Of a DNA stretch of 12,203 nucleotides, positions 8,021 to 12,203 are shown in pieces (within the stretch, counting starts at the first letter, position 1; every line of letters begins with the position of its first letter). Under the pieces are notes generated by a model, which had not been told where the DNA came from, did no database searches, and worked only from the letters and a program-made list of their open reading frames with translations. The translations under genes and the position numbers were made by a program. Source of the DNA: Stagonosporopsis chrysanthemi (taxonomy: Eukaryota > Ascomycota > Dothideomycetes > Pleosporales > Didymellaceae); assembly GCA_022560025.1 (NCBI GenBank), contig JAFISE010000375.1, positions 1 through 12,203 of the forward strand, given 5' to 3'.

Positions 8021-8486
8021 AGAGTACTTAGTAGTAGATAGGGGTTAAGTTAAGGTTATATAGACCTTAGAGTAGTAGTTAGGTTAGAGTTGTATAGGCT
8101 AGAGGTAGAGGTTAAGTAAGAGTACCTCTAGCGTAGGTAGGGGTAAAGGTTAGGTTGCACAGACCTAGGTTAGAGTTAAGTTAAGAGTACTTATTAAGGT
8201 ACCTAATTTTAAGTTGTTATAAATAGCTTATCTTACTATAGAATAACTCTATTAGAGTAAGCTTACTATACTATATAATAATAAGTAGTAATAATTAGCT
8301 CTCTTACTATAGGATAAAATCTTCTATAATATTAGTATAATCTCTACTTTACTTTAACTCTAAGTAGAAACAATCTAACCTCTACTTACTTAGTATTAAC
8401 TTAGCTTAAGTAGAGGTTAAGTAGAAGTAAAGTACTATTACGTGCTACTGTAACCTCTATCTAACTTCTACCTATTTACTAGCCTA
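7975..8486 (-). mobile_element. hAT-type MITE between gag and protease, inverted, with a duplicated end
   Basis: Reverse-orientation copy of the element at 6481-6965. Flanked by AGAGTACC (7967-7974) and AGGGTACC (8487-8494), an 8-bp target duplication with one G/A difference. Length is 512 bp; without the 27-bp tandem duplication at the left end it is 485 bp, exactly the size of the other copy. The recognisable gypsy linker resumes right after 8494. Confidence 0.92.
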
Positions 8487-8494
8487 AGGGTACC

Positions 8495-9536
8495 TATACT
8501 ATATAAGCCTAACAAGGTTATTTACTAACTAGCGTAATAAGTATAGAGTATATACTAAATACTAGTATTTAAAAATAACTATAATAGAATAATCTAAACT
8601 CTAAATTAGTGTTTAGATAAATAAGAATACTAGACTAGTATTGCTAACTAAGAGTCTAACAGACATATAGTATATAACAAGGCAGTATACAACTAGAAGT
8701 ACGCTTATAATAATAATATATTAGATATTATATAAAAGAAGCTTAAAATAGCTTGTATTAAGTTATAAAAGTTACTCTAGTAACTTTTAAACAACTATAT
8801 TAACATAGCAACTTAAAATAAGATAATAGTGCCTTTTTAAGTTTATAAGACCTGTAAGAATACTTTAGTACCTATTTACTAGCTTTTAAAAATACAAGAC
8901 AAATCGCAAGTAGAATAGTTTAACAAATACTACTATAATATCTATACTACAACTACTAATCTAAGGTAATATAGTAAGAATATATATAGCCTAGACAAGC
9001 TTAATTTTAATAGAGCTCTAGCACAACACAGCAACCTACTACTAATATATATACTAGACTTATAGAACTTATAATACTTTACTACTATATAGACTATATA
9101 TAGCAATAATAGCTATATAGTACACTATAAAGACAAGCTCTATAGTAAATAGTTTCTTTAGTATATAATATAAGTATTATAAGAAATAGCACAAATATAC
9201 TAATAATATATATAAGAATTACCTCTAGAACAAATAATAATAAAAGCACTTTCTAGAAGAAAAGACAATATAATATATATACCTAAAATAGTTACTAGTT
9301 AATAAGTACTACTAAAACCTATGTTTGCAACAATACTTACACTAAGACTATAAGCTTTATAAAGAAGTAAAGATACAGAAGAGATTTCTTTATTTATATA
9401 GAATAAATAGTAAAGAAGAATTTATTTTAGATATATACTAATATTAAGCACTAAGGATTAATATATTAATTCTATTAGAATTAATTACTTTATTAGAATT
9501 CTTATTATACTAAATAGCTAACAGATAATAGTAATA
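8495..9536 (+). pseudogene. Gypsy gag-pol linker region, no identifiable domain
   Basis: About 1 kb between the MITE at 7975-8486 and the protease. Read in several + frames it gives a long polar, Gln/Asn/Tyr/Thr-rich sequence with stops at Gln-type codons (for example YNKAV, VYKTCKNTLVPIYQLLK near 8840-8885, and SNNSYIVHYKDKLYSK near 9100-9150). Composition and position suit the poorly conserved region between nucleocapsid and protease in fungal gypsy polyproteins. I recognise no domain or independent gene, and the frame cannot be fixed throughout. Confidence 0.5.
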
Positions 9537-9960
9537 GTAGATTTAAGAGTATAAGAAAATTATATGTCTTAAGCTGCTACTAATTATACAGGTATAACTA
9601 AGCAAAGAAAGAATAAACTATACCTTTTATAAGTTGCTAACAGAGAACTAATACTAAGAGAAGTAGTAGTAACTTATAAAGTAGTACTATAACCTCTTAG
9701 AATATAAGATTGCTATAAGCTAATAACCCTAGACGTATTAAACATAGCTACTTATACTACTATACTAAGATTACTATAGTTACTTAGAATATAAGATTGT
9801 TATAAGCTAATAACTCTAGACATATTAAATATAGCTACTTATACTACTATATTAAGATTACTATAGTTATAACGTTATAACCTATAGATAGATTAGATAT
9901 ATAGTAAGTTAATACTATAAAGAGACTGTGTCTGCAATATATTATAGTTGGAGCTTCTAT
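9537..9960 (+). pseudogene. Gypsy aspartic protease (retropepsin), inactivated
   Basis: Would cleave the gag-pol polyprotein. The frame in multiples of 3 begins VDLRV-stop-ENYMS at 9537. The retropepsin active site is D-S-G-A: Asp survives (GAT at 9540), Ser reads Leu (TTA), Gly reads Arg (AGA), Ala reads Val (GTA), and the following Gln is a stop (TAA at 9552), each one RIP transition from the expected codon. Downstream, ITLDVLNIATY and TTILRLL match the ITLDV...ILG flap and hydrophobic motif near the protease C-terminus; these occur twice because of an 87-bp duplication. The same frame continues into reverse transcriptase. Confidence 0.85.
9697..9870 (+). repeat. 87-bp in-frame tandem duplication in the protease
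   Basis: Two adjacent 87-bp units (9697-9783, 9784-9870), 29 codons each, encode LRI-stop-DCYKLITLD(V/I)LNIATYTTILRLL. About six positions differ, all C/T or G/A, as expected if the duplication existed before or during RIP. Confidence 0.92.
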
Positions 9961-10163
9961 AAGCTCTAGAGTAGCTAAGAGATAAGAACAAGATTAGTAA
10001 TATATTTTTATATAAAATATGCTAAACACAAGTAGTTAACTATATAGAGACTAACTAGCTCTTAGCTTATAAAGTAATAGTTAAGAAAAAGAGTATACTT
10101 TCTATTTTCTCTAATATATACAAACAGTATATATAGATGTTTAAAGAAGAGCTTATAGTAAAA

Positions 10164-10960
10164 GCTCTGCCTAAGCACAAACTCTAAGATTATAAGATTA
10201 AGCTCTAGAAAGGAAGGTTACTAGCTTTTAAGCTAATTTACTAGTTATTAGAGAAAGAACTTAATATATTACTTAAATATATTATAGAGAACCTTAGAAA
10301 AGAATTTATTAGATAATTAGAATTATCTACAGAGTACCTTATTATATTTGTACCTAAGAAAGATAGTAAGCTGCAACCTTGTATTTACTTTAAGAAGCTT
10401 AATAATATTATAGTTAAGAATTAATATCTCTTGCCTAATATTATAGAGTTGTAAGATTAATTATAAGGAGCTTAGTACTTTACTATATTAGACTTAAGAA
10501 GAGCGTATAACCTTATCTATGTAAAGAAAGGCAAAGAATAGAAAATAGTATTTAGAATACAATATAGACTCTATAAGTACCTAGTTATACTATTTAGTCT
10601 AATAAACGCACTAGCTACGTGCTAGGAGTTAATTAACAACGTCCTTAGGGCACACCTTAACAAGATAGTAGTAGCGTATTCAGACAATATCCTAGTATAC
10701 TTAAAAAAGCTAGAAGAGCATATATAATATATTACTAAAGTGCTAGAATACTTAAAGTAAGTAAACCTCTAATTAAAACTTAAAAAGTGCAAGTAGTATA
10801 AAGAAGAAGTAGGATTTCTAGAGTTTATTATAGGACAACATAGAGTAAAGATAAGTAATACTAAGATTAACGTAGTAAAGAAATAACCTACTCTAATAAT
10901 AGTTAAAGAAATTTAAGAATTTCTAAGGTTTGTTAACTTTAATAGATGCTTTATTAAAGA
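10164..10960 (+). pseudogene. Gypsy reverse transcriptase, inactivated
   Basis: Would copy the element RNA into cDNA. In the multiples-of-3 frame: ALPKHKL-stop-DYKIKL at 10164, EFIR-stop-LELSTEYLIIFVPKK (10302-10360), KLQPCIYFKKLNNI, ILDLRRAYNLI, and GKE-stop-KIVFRIQYRLYKYLVI with the palm motif following. The catalytic box reads Y-S-D-N (10677-10688): the second Asp is Asn (AAT at 10686), one G to A change. EEHI, KKCK-stop, and VGFLEFIIG follow, then the connection region EFLRFVNFNRCFI. The family spacing is preserved and no frameshift was seen in this segment. Confidence 0.93.
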
Positions 10961-11039
10961 TTACTCTAAGAAGGCCTTGCTGCTTACAAAGCTTATATAG
11001 AAGGATATACCTTTTAAGTAAAGAAAAGAATAAGATAAT

Positions 11040-11400
11040 ATATTTAAGTTATTATAATAACTATATATTAACTCTTTAATACTAATTATATTTAGGAGCA
11101 ACAAGTCTATCTAAATAAACACAGACACCTTAGATTTAGTATTAAGAGTATATATTACGTAAGAAAAGAATAAGTAATAGTATTTAATTGCCTATTACCT
11201 ATATAAGTTCTTAGGACTAGAAGAATAATATAAAATATACAACAACAAACTATTAGTAATTGTTTTATCTCTAGAATATTAGTAAGTATATATAGAAAGC
11301 TTTTAGAACTTATAATCTATATAGATTACAAGAACCTAGTATATTTTACTACTACTAAGGTCTTAAATAGACTATAAGTAAGATAGTTAGAAATACTAGA
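11040..11400 (+). pseudogene. Gypsy RNase H domain, inactivated
   Basis: Would remove RNA from the RNA/DNA hybrid. INTDTLDLVLRVYIT (from about 11118) matches the TDAS-type start with its first catalytic Asp intact (GAC at 11124). YLIAYYLYKFLGLEE-stop-YKIYNNKLLVIV follows, where the family has a D-K-E-L motif; here the Asp reads Asn and the Glu reads Lys. It continues directly from reverse transcriptase in the same frame and then loses frame before integrase. Confidence 0.85.
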
Positions 11401-11559
11401 ATAATATAAGTTTAAGATACTATATACTCTAGGTAAGACAATAGTAGAGTAGACACTCTTAGCTAAAGATATAACCTTGCAAGTAAAATAATAATTAATA
11501 AAGCTACTATCTTAGGAATTAACAAAGACAGATTCTAAGGACTATTATAGTAGCTTAAC

Positions 11560-12014
11560 CTAATTATGCCAGTTTAGAAGAAATAATATATACTAATATA
11601 AGTACTAGACAAATTATAGATAAAGATTATAAAAGATTACTATAACAATATGCTTTATAGATACCTAGGAATTACGTGTACTATAGAACTTATTAGACAA
11701 TGCTATAAGTTTCTAAATATAAAAAACAAGGTTACTAAGTATATTAAGAACTTTATTGCTTGTTAGCAGAATAAGTATAGTACACACATAAAATATAGAG
11801 AAATATAAGTAATAAAGCTACTAATAGTACTATAGATAAATATTATAATAGATTTTATTACATAACTACTTATTTTTAAAAACTCTATTATAAACTATAA
11901 TTATAATTTAATATTTATAGTAGTAGATAGATTTATGAAATCTATTAAATTTATACCTTTTTTATATAGCTATACTATAGAGCAGCTTATATAAGTGTTT
12001 CTAGATAGAATTAG
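11560..12014 (+). pseudogene. Gypsy integrase, N-terminal part, interrupted
   Basis: Would join the cDNA to the genome. The frame has shifted by one (codons at 11650). The zinc-binding domain includes YRYLGITCTIELIRQCY (about 11656-11706, with the conserved His read as Tyr at 11662) and KNKVTKYIKNFIAC-stop-QNK. The catalytic core has its first Asp in IIIDFIT (GAT at 11851) and second in IVVDRFMKS (GAT at 11926), both intact. FIPFLYSY and VFLDRIR follow, then homology stops near 12014, just before the element at 12023. The third catalytic residue (Glu) and the C-terminal domain are missing from the window. Confidence 0.9.
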
Positions 12015-12022
12015 ACTGGCAA

Positions 12023-12203
12023 ATGGGTCTCCACATCGGGATCTTAGGATCTGCAATATCTTGATAGGCTTACGCTCAATTTAGACAATTAGTGGCTTAA
12101 ATTGTAGCCCTAACCGAGATATATTTTTTATATATACAAAAACTTGAGCTAGCTCTTTTAGTCAGCTAGATATCTTAGATCGGAGCCAAATGTGGAGACC
12201 CAT
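12023..12203. mobile_element. Small terminal-inverted-repeat element in integrase, not RIP-mutated
   Basis: Starts ATGGGTCTCCACAT (12023-12036) and the window ends with its exact reverse complement (12190-12203), giving 181 bp between perfect 14-bp inverted ends. Weaker similarity continues inward. Unlike the rest of the window it keeps CpG and CpA/TpG (for example CATCGGG, TTACGCTC, AACCGAG). It has no coding capacity. A small hairpin-forming stretch lies at 12077-12104 (CAATTTA...TAAATTG). The preceding bases (about 12015-12022, GACTGGCAA) are not RIP-like either, so the true end may be a few bases further left, with its partner beyond the window. The superfamily is unknown. Confidence 0.75.

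Larger units (their letters stand above)
5512..12203 (+). mobile_element. Ty3/gypsy LTR retrotransposon, 3' end outside window
   Basis: Domain order LTR, gag with CCHC knuckle, aspartic protease, reverse transcriptase, RNase H, integrase. Integrase after RNase H defines Ty3/gypsy rather than copia. Three hAT-type elements interrupt it (5757-6190, 6481-6965, 7975-8486), plus a small element at 12023-12203, after which the window ends. Removing the first three and one copy of each target duplication leaves about 5.3 kb in the window, consistent with a nearly full-length element lacking the rest of integrase and the 3' LTR. All coding regions carry RIP-type stops. Confidence 0.88.

Noticed and set aside
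6481..8486. A single 2-kb element with 500-bp terminal inverted repeats.
   Set aside because: Each inverted copy has its own 8-bp target duplication and own terminal repeats at both ends, and gag coding sequence continues between them.

Overview
This window holds no intact gene. It is a nest of dead transposable elements, very AT-rich and dominated by TpA. Translated, it gives recognisable transposon proteins whose stop codons fall mostly where the family has Gln (CAA/CAG to TAA/TAG) or Trp (TGG to TAG). Typical missense changes are Asp to Asn, Gly to Ser/Arg, His to Tyr, Cys to Tyr and Pro to Leu. That is the signature of repeat-induced point mutation (RIP, CpA to TpA on both strands). Together with the families present (Fot1/Pot-like pogo elements, hAT, Ty3/gypsy) it points to an AT-rich repeat block in a filamentous ascomycete (Pezizomycotina). 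The species cannot be told from the sequence.

Layout, all coding remains on the + strand. (1) 1-1326: the 3' part of a hAT element, with the C-terminal half of its transposase and a 192-bp terminal region. (2) 1335-1526 and 3897-5345: two pieces of one pogo-type (DDE_1) transposase, called pogo-B here. (3) 1527-3894: a Fot1/Pot-like element with about 60-bp terminal inverted repeats and a TA target duplication, inserted into pogo-B. It carries a probable solo LTR (about 1757-2197) and a transposase ending in a CCHC zinc knuckle. (4) About 5512 to the window end: a Ty3/gypsy retrotransposon with 5' LTR, gag (ATG at 6402), protease, reverse transcriptase, RNase H and the start of integrase. (5) Three non-autonomous hAT-type elements inside the gypsy element, each with an 8-bp target duplication: 5757-6190 in the LTR, 6481-6965 in gag, and 7975-8486 in inverted orientation between gag and protease. 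(6) 12023-12203: a small terminal-inverted-repeat element in the integrase, not visibly RIP-mutated.

The pieces explain one another. The 192-bp end of the hAT relic is the same sequence and length as the 3' end of the 485-bp elements at 6481 and 7975, so these look like internally deleted derivatives of that hAT. The LTR in the Fot-like element matches the 5' LTR of the gypsy element. Pogo-B is the oldest layer visible. The unmutated element at the right edge is probably the youngest, or is too short for RIP. I found no tRNA, rRNA, CRISPR array, host gene or new biological system; the interest lies in insertion history and mutational decay.
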